64,000 nt of DNA from Chitinophaga sp. CB10 (GTDB lineage Bacteria > Bacteroidota > Bacteroidia > Chitinophagales > Chitinophagaceae): contig MLAV02000011.1 of the NCBI GenBank assembly GCA_001870995.2, positions 146,996 to 210,995 on the forward strand. The letters are read 5' to 3'. This document shows positions 31,968-42,265 of this stretch, piece by piece. The notes below the pieces were generated by a model. That model had not been told where the DNA came from, did no database searches, and worked only from the letters and a program-made list of their open reading frames with translations. The position numbers were made by a program, and so were the translations under genes. The number at the start of each line of letters is the position of its first letter. Position 1 is the first letter of the stretch.

Positions 31968-34900
31968 TTATCGCATGAGTGTTACGTTACCTTTCTTCGT
32001 AATCACTGTGCCATCCTGCATAGTCGCTTTTACGATGTACACGTAAACGCCTACCGGTTGTTTCTGACCACTCATGGTACCATCCCATCCCTGGCGCTGA
32101 TCTTTCGATGTGAACACCAGTTGACCCCATTGGTTGTAGATCCTGAATTCGAGCTGTGCGATAGCTGTACCGTAGACATACTCGATATCATTCACACCGT
32201 CACCATTTGGACTGAAGAGGTTTGGTACGAAGATGTTGTTACCCTGCGGATTAGTTGTTTTATCTGTTACGCTTGCCAGCAGACTGTTCTGACATACGCC
32301 TGCGCCTATTGCTCTTACATACAGCGTTACATTTTGGTTCGGTTGCAGGTTGGATACGGTATGTGAAGTACCGTTCGCGCCTGAACTTGGTGCAACGAAG
32401 TTGGTAGAGTCGTTCACAGATACTACATATCTGTCAGCGCCCGGTACGGCAGCCCATGTAAATGTTACGCTGGTGGCTGTTCTGTTGGAAACTGTCACTG
32501 CAGGAGCGGCCAGTGGTTTCAGTACGGTGACAGGTACTGCCGTTCTGGTTGCGCTTGCGCAGTTGCTGCCAATAGATGCTTCCACGTAGTACACTACATC
32601 CTGACTGATCGGCGGCGTAGTGAATTGCGCACCTGTTGCAACCGGTGTAGTGCCGTTCTGAGTACTATACCATGCGAATGTTGCGCCCGGAGTAGTAGAA
32701 GAAGCGGTGAGTATATATGTTTCGCCAGGGCACTTGCTGATGTCGTTGCCGGCAACCTGCGGTGCGCCAGGCGCATTACCTACAGACACATTTACCAGTG
32801 TGCGGGTTGCGCTGCTACAGCCGTTTGCGTTCACAGCTTCTACATAGTAAGTACCATTTGCTGTAACTGGTCCGACTGTTACGCTGTCGCCCGTAGTTAC
32901 CGGTGTACCGCCCTGTGCAGTTGTGTACCATCTGTAGGTAAGGCTGCGATCAGGGTTTTGTACTTTCAGCACTGCGAGGCTGTTCATACAGGTTGTTACT
33001 GCCGGATTAGCTACTGCAGGCGCTGCAGGCACGCTGCTCACGGTTACGTCCACACGGCCTCTGCTGCTGCTCACGCAATTACCTGCGGCGAGGCTTGCGT
33101 CCACGAAGTAGCTGGTATTGGTAGTTACTCCGTTGATATTAACTGTTGCTCCCGTAGCTACCGGAGTAGTGGAGGTTGCACTGTTGTACCAGTGGTAAAC
33201 CACGCCATTCACCGGATTAATTACGGCGAGGCTGAGGGTCTGACCCAGACATACTTTCGCGTTTGGCGCCACAGAAGGCGTAGCCAGGGAATCCACGATG
33301 GTTGCATGTACTGTTGTTCTTGACAGGCTTGAGCAACCCGCGAGGTTCTTCGCTACCACGTAGTAGTCAGCACTTGCTCTGAGCTTACCGGTGTTGAACG
33401 ATGCACCTGTTGCCAGGCTGTCGTTTGTCAGGGAATTATACCATACGTAGCGGAGCTGTGGATCCGGATTACTGATCTGGAAGGTAATCGCGTTATCCAG
33501 GCAGGCTGCCTGATCTGCCACTGCTACTGTTGGCGTAGCTGGCGCTGGCAACACTGTCACAGTCGCGCTGGTTCTGCCGCCTGCATTGCTACAGCCTGCG
33601 CTGTTGAATGCGGCAACATAGTAGGTAGTTGTTGCAGTTACACCGGTAGCGGTGAAGCTGGTTGGCGTAGCAGGCGTAAGCTCTGTGCCATTAACTGGCG
33701 CATCGAACCAGCGATAGGTTACGGATGCATCCGGATTATTAATGGTGAAGGTTACATTACCACCTGCACAAACTGTCTGGTTATTGGTTACCAATACCGG
33801 TGCTGCCGGTGTTGGCGCGATGGCTACCGTTACCGGTACTCTTGTGCTGGTGCCTACGCAACCGGCCTGGCCAACAGCTTCTACATAGTAGATAGTAGAG
33901 GCGCGGAGGGTATCGGTTACGAAGGTGGTACCTGCATCGGAGTTGAGCGCTGTGCCACCTACCGGTACATTGTACCATCTGTATGTAACGCCGCTTGCAG
34001 GCGCTTTGATGGCGAGCGTTGCCCTTGTACCACCGCAGGCGGTTTGAACGCTGTCGACAACCGGTCTTGGAGCGCCATTGACAGTTACCACTGCTGGTAT
34101 CAAGGCGAGGGCGCACTGACCGCTGGTTGCTTCCAGATAGAAGGTAGTATCTGCATTCAGGACGCCTGTTCTGAATGTATCAGCAGTTGCCAGGAGTTGT
34201 CCTTTGCTGCTGTTGTTATACCACCTGTAGGTTACAGCCGGATCAGGGTTGAGTACCCTTACAGTGGCAGTCTGGCCTGCGCAGATAGCAGCACCCTGTA
34301 CTGTTGGTGTGGTGAAGCTGCTAACGCTTACGGTTACTGCTTTGGCTTTACCAGGCGCGTTTTCACATTTATTCGTACCCTGTACGGTTACGTAGTAAGT
34401 AGTAGTTGTACGGAGCGTATCAGTGGTGAATACGGCGCCGCTTCTGATGAACTGTGTCAGTGCGGCATCGCGGTACCATCTGAACACCGGATTGGTTACT
34501 GTGGTGCTGCCAGCGGTGAGGCTAACAGTAGTATTCACGCAGGTGCTTGCGCCGCTTACCTGGATGTCGGTGCTGTCGGCAGGCGTTCCTACGTTCACAG
34601 TTACCTGTTTGAGATTACCTGCGGCGTTTTCACACTGTCCGTTTGCGCTTACGCTTACATAGTAATTGTAAGTACCGGCGGCGAGGTTCGGCAGGGTCAG
34701 TACGCCGGCAGCGTCCACGCCGGTTGTAATTGGCGTTGTTTTCTGCTGGCTGGTGTACCATTTAAATACTGCGTTGGCTACGCTGCTGGTTGGTACCAGT
34801 CGTGCGGTATCGCCGAGGCAGATGGATTGTACGCTATCAATGCGGATATCAGCGGCAGTAGCGTTGTTGAACACGCTGAGCGTGATCTGCGTGCGCGCTG

Positions 34901-37900
34901 TATCATTCGCGCAACCGTTGCCGTTGTTGGCTTTTACAAAGTAGGAGTAAGTACCCACTGCCATGGTCGCCGGCGTTGTGTACGCATTGTTATTAGCGGT
35001 CAGCTGGTTGCCGGCGGCATCGTACCAGGTGTAGGTTACGCCAGGCTGCGGAATCACCTTGAGTGTTGCCGGCAGGTTGCTTACGCAAACAGTTGCCGGG
35101 TTGGAAGAATCTGCAACAGGAGCGCCCGGGATACCCTGGATGCTTACTCTTGCAACAGCGGATGTCTGTATGTTACAGTTATCCCTGGTGGCTGTCACGG
35201 TGAAGTTATAGATACCTGCAGGGTTAGTTGCCGGCACTACATAAGCCGTGCTGTCTGCCAGTTTGGTACCATCCTGGTTGTACCAGGTGTAGGTTACACC
35301 GGCAACCGGGTTGTTTACTTTCAGCGTTACCGGAGTGCCCACGCATACGCTGGAATCGCTCGCAGATACTGTAGGCGCTACGATACCGCGGCGTGCGTAG
35401 TTGAAGTCGACAGCGGTGAGTGCTGCCAGTACACCGGATTTCAGTTTCACTTCGATTGCATCGAACTGTTTGGTAGGCACGAAGGAGAGAATTACGCCTT
35501 CAGTTCCTGTGAGCAGTTTCATATGCAGGAGTGGGTTATTGGTCAGGAGGCTATCTCCCGGTGTGTTACCATTATAGGTAGTTAGCTGTACGCTGGCCAG
35601 CAGTGCGGCGGAGAGCACCTGACCCGGGCTGGAGAGCATCACTTCCACGGTATCGCCGAGGGTAGACAATCCGTTGAATGCGGCACGTTGCCATACGGCG
35701 GCATTGAGCGCACCCAGGTTGAGTACCAGCGAAGAGCTGGAAACGGTGTTGTTATCGACTGCGCGGTCAGGGTTTACAACTGATCCCAGTACGAGGATAC
35801 CACCGCCTATGGTTGTATTACTATTGGTTTGTGCCACTGCGCGTTCGCATGGAACTGCATTTGGCGGCAATGGAGTGGTTACGATCAGTGCTGCCACCCT
35901 TGCGGATTTACAGCTGGAGTTATCACCCAGTACGGCTTCTACCCAAACGGTATCTGTAGCAGCTACAGACCTTGGCTGGGAGATATATTGGAGGCCTTTA
36001 TACAGGGTATCGGAACCGAACTGGCTGCCGAACCAGTAAACATTTGCATTTGAAGCAGGAGGCGTAGCCACGAGGATGGCGCTTTCGCCGGTATCTACCA
36101 CTGCTCTGTAAGGTGTGATCACCGGTACGCCCAGTTGACTGGCGGTAGTGAACAGTACAGCGGTACGGGTAGCGGATACGATACCACAGCTGTCATTCTT
36201 CGCTTCCACGTAGTAGGTAACAGGCGCTGTTACATTATTCACGGTGAATACGAAGCCGCTGTCGGTATTGAGTTTAGTACCACCGGTAGCCACATTGTAC
36301 CAGCCGTAGGTATAACCACGAACCGGGTTGCTGATGGAAGCGCTGGCGTTAGAACCAGGGCAAACAGCTACGGAATCAGGTGTTACCACCGGCGCCAGTG
36401 GCGTTTCAATCACTTTCACCGTTACAGGTGTTTTAGCGCTGCTCGGACAATCAGCTCCCGCTCTGTAGGCTTCAACCAGGAAGCTGGTATCGGAAGTGAT
36501 TGCGCCGGTTGTGAAGGAAGCGCCATCCTTACCTGCCAGGTACACGCCGTTGGAGCTGTACCAGCGGTAGGTTACGTTAGCGGATGGATTTTCCACATTG
36601 AGGGTTGCAGTGCTGCCGCTGCAGACTGTTACGGTAGATGCCTGCACTTTAGGCGCTGCAATGATCCGGCGTGCGGAGTTGAAGTTGATGTCTGTCAGCG
36701 CACCTACGATGCCTGATTTCAGTTTCACTTCTATTGCATCATAGAGTCCGTTAGGCAGGAAGGTGTATTCACCTGTACGACCGCCGGAAAGCAGATCTAC
36801 ATGCAATAATGGATTGCTGAGAACTACGGAGTCTACCGGAGTATTGCCATTGTAAGCGGTAAGCTGCACGCTGGCCAATACGGCTGCAGACAGTATCTGG
36901 TTCGGACTGGAGAGTCGAACACGTACACTATCGCCCGGAGCAGACAATCCGTTGAATGCGGCGCGCTGCCATACGGTAGCGTTCAGCGCACCCAGGTTTA
37001 TTACGAGGGAAGAGCCAGTATTTTGGTTATTATCTACTGCGAATGACGGGTTGTACACGTTGCCCAGCACCAGCAGGCCGCTGCCGCCAATTGTCTGGCT
37101 GGTGGCGCGTTCGCAAGGCACTTCCAGGGAATCGCCTACCTGTGTGATAACGGTTACAGGTACACGAACGGACTGGCAGGTACCGCCGCCGGCAATGAAT
37201 GCCTGTGCGTAGTAGATAGTGGTATCAGGTGTTGGTTTGGATGGCGCGCCAAATGAAGTACCGATGAATAAGGTATCTGTAGTGTTAGCATCCCTGAACC
37301 ATGCGATGGTAGCATTGGCCACCGGCAGGGTAGCAGTGAGTACTGCAGATTCATTCAGTCGTACTATGGCCGGATTAGGCGATACTACCGGCGCCTGCAG
37401 ACCACTGCTGACAGTGATATGGAAGGCCTGACGGGTAGTAGAAACGGCGCCGCAAGCGCTTTGAGCTTCTACGTACAGGGTAGTATCCCTAGTCACACCA
37501 TTTACCGGGAAGGTGAATCCTGAATCTGTATTCAGTTTGGTTCCGCCCTGCGCTGCATTGAACCAGTTATAGGTTAATCCCTGAGCCGGGTTATTGATTT
37601 GCAGTACCACATTGGAGCCGGAGCATACGCTCACGGTCTGGTCAGTGCCAGGTACGGCAGGTGGAGGCGTTACGGTGACGGTCACCGGATATCTTTCCGG
37701 ATTTTCACAATTAGCCGGACCGCCGTAAACAGCTACCCAGTATTTCACGGTACCAGGAGTACGCAGCGTATCGGTGGTAAATGTGCTGGTAGATGCCAGC
37801 ACAGTGGTGCTGGTAGAATCAGCATACCAACGAACGCCGGTGCCTGCGGCTGGTGTAACACTGAGGGTTGCTTTTGTATTTACGCAAGCGGTATCGTTTG

Positions 37901-40900
37901 GCGTGTTGATTACCGGACGCGGATAAAGGATTCTTGCACCATATATATCGATGCTATGGAGCAGGTTAGCTATACCTGTCAGTCTTACTTCCACGCGGTC
38001 GTAAATACCTGTAGCCGGGAGGGTAGCAGTAAACTGCTGACCGCTGAGGAGGCGCAGGGTGAGGAGGTTAGCAATGGTGTCTGCTTTTACCAGCGTAGTA
38101 TTATTATATAAGCGTACTACTACACCGCCAAGCAGGCTAACATCTGCCAGGCCGCCAGGCGCGCCGAAGGTAATGCGAACGCTGTCGCCTGTATTACCAG
38201 GATTTGCGAAGATCAGCTGTTGGTAAACAGAGCCTCCGAGCAGGCCTACCGGCATACTCAGGCGGGTATAGTTAGTATTGATGCTATCAATTGAATTATT
38301 CGGATCCTGAACGGAGCAGAGGATACAACCCAGGCTGGTTCCGGATACCTGGCTGGTAGGCACGTTACAATCAGGAGAAGGCACTACCGGACCAGTTACT
38401 ACCACGGTTACACGTACGCGTACAGATTCGCAGGCGCCCGGGATGGACATTGCGGCAAAGTAAGTGTAGGTGCCAGGGTTGGTAAACGGACCTACATTGA
38501 ATGGCATACCGGTACCAAGGGCGGTAGTAGTGGTAGAATCAGCGTACCAGGTGATGGTTGCGCCGGCTACCGGTGTAGCGGTGAGCGTGGCCGTCTGGCC
38601 GGTGGTTGTTACCACAGTACCAGGAACGATCGGACCAGCTGGCGCTGCAACCACATTTACAATGGCTGGTTTCAGCGTGTTGGGCGCGTTCTCACAACGG
38701 TTGCTGCCGGAGATGGCCGCATAATAAGTATATGTTCCTGCTGCCAGGCCGGTGATTGTCAGTTTACCTGTAGTATCCACGGCATAGGTAATGCCGGCGG
38801 TGGTACCATTGGTAACAGGCTGCGTTTTAGCCTGGTCAAAGTACCATTTGATAACAGGGTTGGTAATACCGGACGCACTGTTTACAGTAGGCGTAAGCAC
38901 TGCGCTATTGCTGGTGCAGGCGATAGTGGTATCATTAATATTGATGTCGGCAGCAGTACCCAGTGGGTTCACGGTGATGCGTACCGGTATTCTTTCCGGA
39001 TTCGCGCAACCGTTAGCCGCCACTACCTGTGCATAGTAGGTAACCACGCCAGGAGTTGTCAGCTGCGGCGTAGTGAAGGTAGGATTGCTACCTGCTACTG
39101 TTGCGGTGGTAGAATCAGCGTACCATCTGATGCTGTTAGCGCCGAGGCCATTGGCGGTGATGGTAGCGGTTTCATTCACGCAGGCAGTACCATTTGTATT
39201 AATGGTGAATGTCGGATTAGGCGCTACTGCTCTTACACCGTACAGGCGCAGGGAAGTCAGCAAGTTTGCCACACCGGTAAGTTTTACCTGTACGGTATTA
39301 TATACGCCGCCAGCGGGGATGGTTACGGTGTAAGGACCGGCGCCGCTGAGGAGCTGTGCTCTGAGCAGGTTAGCCAGCGTATCTCTCCTGATAACGGTAG
39401 TACCGTTAGCCACGGTGATTTCCACGCCGCCCAGCAGGCTTACGTCAGCAAGACCGCCAGGGTAGCCGAAGGTAATGCGGAGGCTATCGCTCGCAGCACC
39501 AGGGCTTGGGAAGAAGAGTTGCTGGTACACGCTGCCACCGAGTAATCCCACCGGGATACTCAGGGTGCTGTAATTATTGGCAGTGGTATCCACCGCGCCA
39601 TTCGGGTTAGTCACACTACACAGTACGCAACCTAATGTAGTACCGGTAGTGGTAGTAGTTGGCGCGTTACAGGAGGTATTGGTAACCAGCGGGATGATAA
39701 CGGCTGTATCTGCGACTCTGTAAGATTCGCAGGCGCCGCTGGCGCTCAGGCGTGCCGCTGCATAATATATATGGGTGCCCGCAGCAGGGAATGGTCCAAC
39801 GAGGAGGGTATCCCCGGTACCTATCGGAGCCTGCGTAGTATCGCTGTACCAGAATATGGTACCGCCGCCCGGAGGGGTAGCGCGGAGTACAACCGGTTGT
39901 CCGACGCTGGCGTAGACAGTAGATGAGCCTAATGTTGGGGTAGGCGCTTTTCCTGTCTGAACTACCGTTACTTTCTTGAGTTCATTAGCCCGGTTATCGC
40001 AATGGTTGCTATCTGCGGCGCTTACATAGTAGTCGGCAGTTGCAGCGGTAAGGCCTACAATGGTGAGTCGGCCGGTGCTGTCTACGAAATATTTGATGGA
40101 GCCTTCTACGAGGCCGTTGGTGATTGGCGTTGTTTTAGCCGCGTCTTTCCACCAGCTGTAAACAGGTTTTGCTGTAAGGAAGGTGGAAGTTGGAATAATG
40201 CGAACCGTATCGCCGGAGCAGCTGTAAGCTGAGTCAGAGAAGTTCAGATCAGCAGCTGTGGTGTATGGATTTACTTTTAAAGTAAGCGGTACGCGTTGTG
40301 AGCCGGTAGTACACATGGTACGGTTAGCGGCTACATAGTAGGTAAAGGTACCGGCAGTATTTACCGGTGGCGAATAGGAGGAGGTATTAGCAGGGCCTTG
40401 TACGATGGTACCACCGCTGTTATACCAGGTGTAATTCATACTTACGTCAGGGTTACTGATTGTAAAGTTTACTGCCGAATTTAGACAGGTAGTCTGATTA
40501 GCAGATGCGGCCGTAACTGACGGACTTGGAATCACGCGTGAAATTTCGTAGACATTGAGGCTATTCAGTACGTTAGCGAGGCCTCCTACCCGGATTTCCA
40601 CATGGTCAAACGGGGCAGAGGAAGCAAAGGAGGCTACTTGCGGACTACCAGGACCTGCAAGCAGGCTAAGGGTCAGCAGGCTGTTACTGCCGTTGATACT
40701 ATCTACTACTGTTCCGCCGTTATAAGTTATGAAGGTGAGGGATTGCAGGGCAGTGGCCGAAAGCAAGCCTCCGGAGGTGCCAAGGGTGATTCTAACGGAA
40801 TCACCGGCTTTTGCAAGACCAGGGAATATTGCATTTAAACGCGTATAACCTGCTACGTTTGCCAATGTTTCCATTACGGCGAATGTACCAGGGTTTTGGT

Positions 40901-41666
40901 CTATCGCATTTCCCGGGTTCGTTACAGTTCCGAGGTCGGCGACACCGGCAATATCCAGAAGACTTTTGGCGCCACCAATAATATCAATTGGATTATCACA
41001 AGCTAATGGTGAATTGGTTATTGCATTATAATATGCATCATACACTCGTATGCTGGACAAGAGGTTAGCAACACCTGCCACTGTAATACGAACGCGATCG
41101 TACGTACCGGAGCCTCCCGGCGCGGGCACAAATACTTCGGACTGGTTATAGCTAACCAGCAATTGTGCGAGCGCAGAAGTTACGTTAACGGATGTTCCGA
41201 CATTTGCGTTGCCATTTCTGGGTTGGGCGGTAACATTACCTAATGATACATTCAATAAATCGCCGGTTCCCACTCTGAGGATCACGCCCTGTGAAACAGG
41301 GATTGGGGCTGGGAAGATCACTTCCATCCATGTAGATGCAAGTATGCCAACAGCAGTATTGATAGTAGCAAAAGTTGCGAGGTTACTATCTACTGCATTG
41401 CCGGGATTGTCTACGCCGCAGCCAATACACACACCGGTGGTACCACTGGCAGTAGTACGTGCATAAATGCGGTCATAATACGTTTGTGCGTGAACGTTAG
41501 TAGCAGCTACTATCGTCATTAACATCATTACGAGGAATCCTTTCAGGAAATTAACAACACGCAGGTTCTTACGTGGCAGCGGGTCATCAATTGCAGACCC
41601 ATCCCGGTTTCTAAGGATAACAAAGGAAGCACTAAAAGGGCTAGTAGGAGTAGCTTTTGAATGCAT
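31968..41666 (-). CDS. Giant modular surface protein with type IX type B sorting domain (3232 aa)
   Basis: A 3232-residue secreted protein, probably an adhesin or gliding/surface filament. A long basic N-region precedes a signal peptide ending NVHAQ (about residue 61). Next come six related modules of about 150 residues starting near 62, 222, 662, 1098, 1515 and 1942. Each has a conserved NPxxAVD-like block and an ending such as VRITVAGVANLL or VKLKSGVLAAL. From module two on they are spaced 417-440 residues apart, alternating with Ig-like domains that carry a Cys and TYxWY motif. After the last module come about eleven tandem Ig-like domains, one fibronectin-III-like domain and the gliding-type C-terminal domain (FVPNLFSPNGDGVNDIEY ... 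GVYVYIVKA). The substrate bound is unknown. Confidence 0.88.
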   Translation of the reverse strand: MHSKATPTSPFSASFVILRNRDGSAIDDPLPRKNLRVVNFLKGFLVMMLMTIVAATNVHAQTYYDRIYARTTASGTTGVCIGCGVDNPGNAVDSNLATFATINTAVGILASTWMEVIFPAPIPVSQGVILRVGTGDLLNVSLGNVTAQPRNGNANVGTSVNVTSALAQLLVSYNQSEVFVPAPGGSGTYDRVRITVAGVANLLSSIRVYDAYYNAITNSPLACDNPIDIIGGAKSLLDIAGVADLGTVTNPGNAIDQNPGTFAVMETLANVAGYTRLNAIFPGLAKAGDSVRITLGTSGGLLSATALQSLTFITYNGGTVVDSINGSNSLLTLSLLAGPGSPQVASFASSAPFDHVEIRVGGLANVLNSLNVYEISRVIPSPSVTAASANQTTCLNSAVNFTISNPDVSMNYTWYNSGGTIVQGPANTSSYSPPVNTAGTFTYYVAANRTMCTTGSQRVPLTLKVNPYTTAADLNFSDSAYSCSGDTVRIIPTSTFLTAKPVYSWWKDAAKTTPITNGLVEGSIKYFVDSTGRLTIVGLTAATADYYVSAADSNHCDNRANELKKVTVVQTGKAPTPTLGSSTVYASVGQPVVLRATPPGGGTIFWYSDTTQAPIGTGDTLLVGPFPAAGTHIYYAAARLSASGACESYRVADTAVIIPLVTNTSCNAPTTTTTGTTLGCVLCSVTNPNGAVDTTANNYSTLSIPVGLLGGSVYQQLFFPSPGAASDSLRITFGYPGGLADVSLLGGVEITVANGTTVIRRDTLANLLRAQLLSGAGPYTVTIPAGGVYNTVQVKLTGVANLLTSLRLYGVRAVAPNPTFTINTNGTACVNETATITANGLGANSIRWYADSTTATVAGSNPTFTTPQLTTPGVVTYYAQVVAANGCANPERIPVRITVNPLGTAADININDTTIACTSNSAVLTPTVNSASGITNPVIKWYFDQAKTQPVTNGTTAGITYAVDTTGKLTITGLAAGTYTYYAAISGSNRCENAPNTLKPAIVNVVAAPAGPIVPGTVVTTTGQTATLTATPVAGATITWYADSTTTTALGTGMPFNVGPFTNPGTYTYFAAMSIPGACESVRVRVTVVVTGPVVPSPDCNVPTSQVSGTSLGCILCSVQDPNNSIDSINTNYTRLSMPVGLLGGSVYQQLIFANPGNTGDSVRITFGAPGGLADVSLLGGVVVRLYNNTTLVKADTIANLLTLRLLSGQQFTATLPATGIYDRVEVRLTGIANLLHSIDIYGARILYPRPVINTPNDTACVNTKATLSVTPAAGTGVRWYADSTSTTVLASTSTFTTDTLRTPGTVKYWVAVYGGPANCENPERYPVTVTVTPPPAVPGTDQTVSVCSGSNVVLQINNPAQGLTYNWFNAAQGGTKLNTDSGFTFPVNGVTRDTTLYVEAQSACGAVSTTRQAFHITVSSGLQAPVVSPNPAIVRLNESAVLTATLPVANATIAWFRDANTTDTLFIGTSFGAPSKPTPDTTIYYAQAFIAGGGTCQSVRVPVTVITQVGDSLEVPCERATSQTIGGSGLLVLGNVYNPSFAVDNNQNTGSSLVINLGALNATVWQRAAFNGLSAPGDSVRVRLSSPNQILSAAVLASVQLTAYNGNTPVDSVVLSNPLLHVDLLSGGRTGEYTFLPNGLYDAIEVKLKSGIVGALTDINFNSARRIIAAPKVQASTVTVCSGSTATLNVENPSANVTYRWYSSNGVYLAGKDGASFTTGAITSDTSFLVEAYRAGADCPSSAKTPVTVKVIETPLAPVVTPDSVAVCPGSNASASISNPVRGYTYGWYNVATGGTKLNTDSGFVFTVNNVTAPVTYYVEAKNDSCGIVSATRTAVLFTTASQLGVPVITPYRAVVDTGESAILVATPPASNANVYWFGSQFGSDTLYKGLQYISQPRSVAATDTVWVEAVLGDNSSCKSARVAALIVTTPLPPNAVPCERAVAQTNSNTTIGGGILVLGSVVNPDRAVDNNTVSSSSLVLNLGALNAAVWQRAAFNGLSTLGDTVEVMLSSPGQVLSAALLASVQLTTYNGNTPGDSLLTNNPLLHMKLLTGTEGVILSFVPTKQFDAIEVKLKSGVLAALTAVDFNYARRGIVAPTVSASDSSVCVGTPVTLKVNNPVAGVTYTWYNQDGTKLADSTAYVVPATNPAGIYNFTVTATRDNCNIQTSAVARVSIQGIPGAPVADSSNPATVCVSNLPATLKVIPQPGVTYTWYDAAGNQLTANNNAYTTPATMAVGTYSYFVKANNGNGCANDTARTQITLSVFNNATAADIRIDSVQSICLGDTARLVPTSSVANAVFKWYTSQQKTTPITTGVDAAGVLTLPNLAAGTYNYYVSVSANGQCENAAGNLKQVTVNVGTPADSTDIQVSGASTCVNTTVSLTAGSTTVTNPVFRWYRDAALTQFIRSGAVFTTDTLRTTTTYYVTVQGTNKCENAPGKAKAVTVSVSSFTTPTVQGAAICAGQTATVRVLNPDPAVTYRWYNNSSKGQLLATADTFRTGVLNADTTFYLEATSGQCALALIPAVVTVNGAPRPVVDSVQTACGGTRATLAIKAPASGVTYRWYNVPVGGTALNSDAGTTFVTDTLRASTIYYVEAVGQAGCVGTSTRVPVTVAIAPTPAAPVLVTNNQTVCAGGNVTFTINNPDASVTYRWFDAPVNGTELTPATPTSFTATGVTATTTYYVAAFNSAGCSNAGGRTSATVTVLPAPATPTVAVADQAACLDNAITFQISNPDPQLRYVWYNSLTNDSLATGASFNTGKLRASADYYVVAKNLAGCSSLSRTTVHATIVDSLATPSVAPNAKVCLGQTLSLAVINPVNGVVYHWYNSATSTTPVATGATVNINGVTTNTSYFVDASLAAGNCVSSSRGRVDVTVSSVPAAPAVANPAVTTCMNSLAVLKVQNPDRSLTYRWYTTAQGGTPVTTGDSVTVGPVTANGTYYVEAVNANGCSSATRTLVNVSVGNAPGAPQVAGNDISKCPGETYILTASSTTPGATFAWYSTQNGTTPVATGAQFTTPPISQDVVYYVEASIGSNCASATRTAVPVTVLKPLAAPAVTVSNRTATSVTFTWAAVPGADRYVVSVNDSTNFVAPSSGANGTSHTVSNLQPNQNVTLYVRAIGAGVCQNSLLASVTDKTTNPQGNNIFVPNLFSPNGDGVNDIEYVYGTAIAQLEFRIYNQWGQLVFTSKDQRQGWDGTMSGQKQPVGVYVYIVKATMQDGTVITKKGNVTLMR

Positions 41667-41818
41667 AGCATCAGTATTTGGAATAAAGAAGTCTTGTTTA
41701 TTGTATCAATAAACTCTAATGAAGGCAGCGGTTAAGAAGGTTATTTGGGAAAGGGATTCTGGTTGATAAAATACATTGAACACCTTTCTGCCTAGATATA
41801 TTTTGACAATCTATGATA

Positions 41819-41826
41819 CGAAAGTA
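41819..41826 (-). promoter_or_regulatory. Possible promoter of the giant surface-protein gene (-7 box)
   Basis: TACTTTCG on the minus strand, one base from TAnnTTTG. It would give a leader of about 150 bases. The TGTTCA cluster begins about 33 bases further upstream, where an activator would sit. Confidence 0.3.
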
Positions 41827-41858
41827 TAGTGCTTGATTCGTTTATGTATATGCCATTT

Positions 41859-42184
41859 TGTTCATTCTATTTCCCATATTCACTCTGTTCATTTTTTACC
41901 TGCTCTGTTCATTTTGTTCATTTTGATTTTCCAGAACCAGCATATTCAAGTGAATTCTGGTCTGTTCATAATTTTTTCAGGAAATTTTCAAAATCAGTTA
42001 GCTAAACATTTAGCGTATGCGACTGCTGTATTGTAGCAGTATTAAGGGGAGTTTTAATTTTCCTAATTAATTAATTATCATCTGTTTAAAAAGAAGAAAA
42101 ATATTACTGCAAATAGGGCCACAAATATGTATTAGCTAATTTTACATATATAACAAATAATCATGGTTAGTTTTTTCCTGTTCA
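41859..42184. repeat. Cluster of six TGTTCA motifs in the divergent intergenic region
   Basis: TGTTCA, mostly continued as TGTTCATT, occurs at 41859, 41886, 41906, 41915, 41963 and 42179, all on the plus strand. Four copies lie within 62 bases with spacings of 27, 20 and 9. The region (41667-42265, about 600 bases) has no gene and separates the giant surface-protein gene from the NTPase gene. Confidence 0.65.
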
Positions 42185-42265
42185 TTCCTTCATCCAGGAA
42201 ATCTAAATACCTGATCTCTACGTAATTAATCTAGTACCTAATTCCAAAATCCATTATTGTCCCCT

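Noticed and set aside
32625..36716. Long open frames on the plus strand opposite the giant surface-protein gene, one of them 513 codons
   Set aside because: They are shadows of a highly biased minus-strand gene; the translations are Cys/Tyr/Gly-rich noise without any domain.
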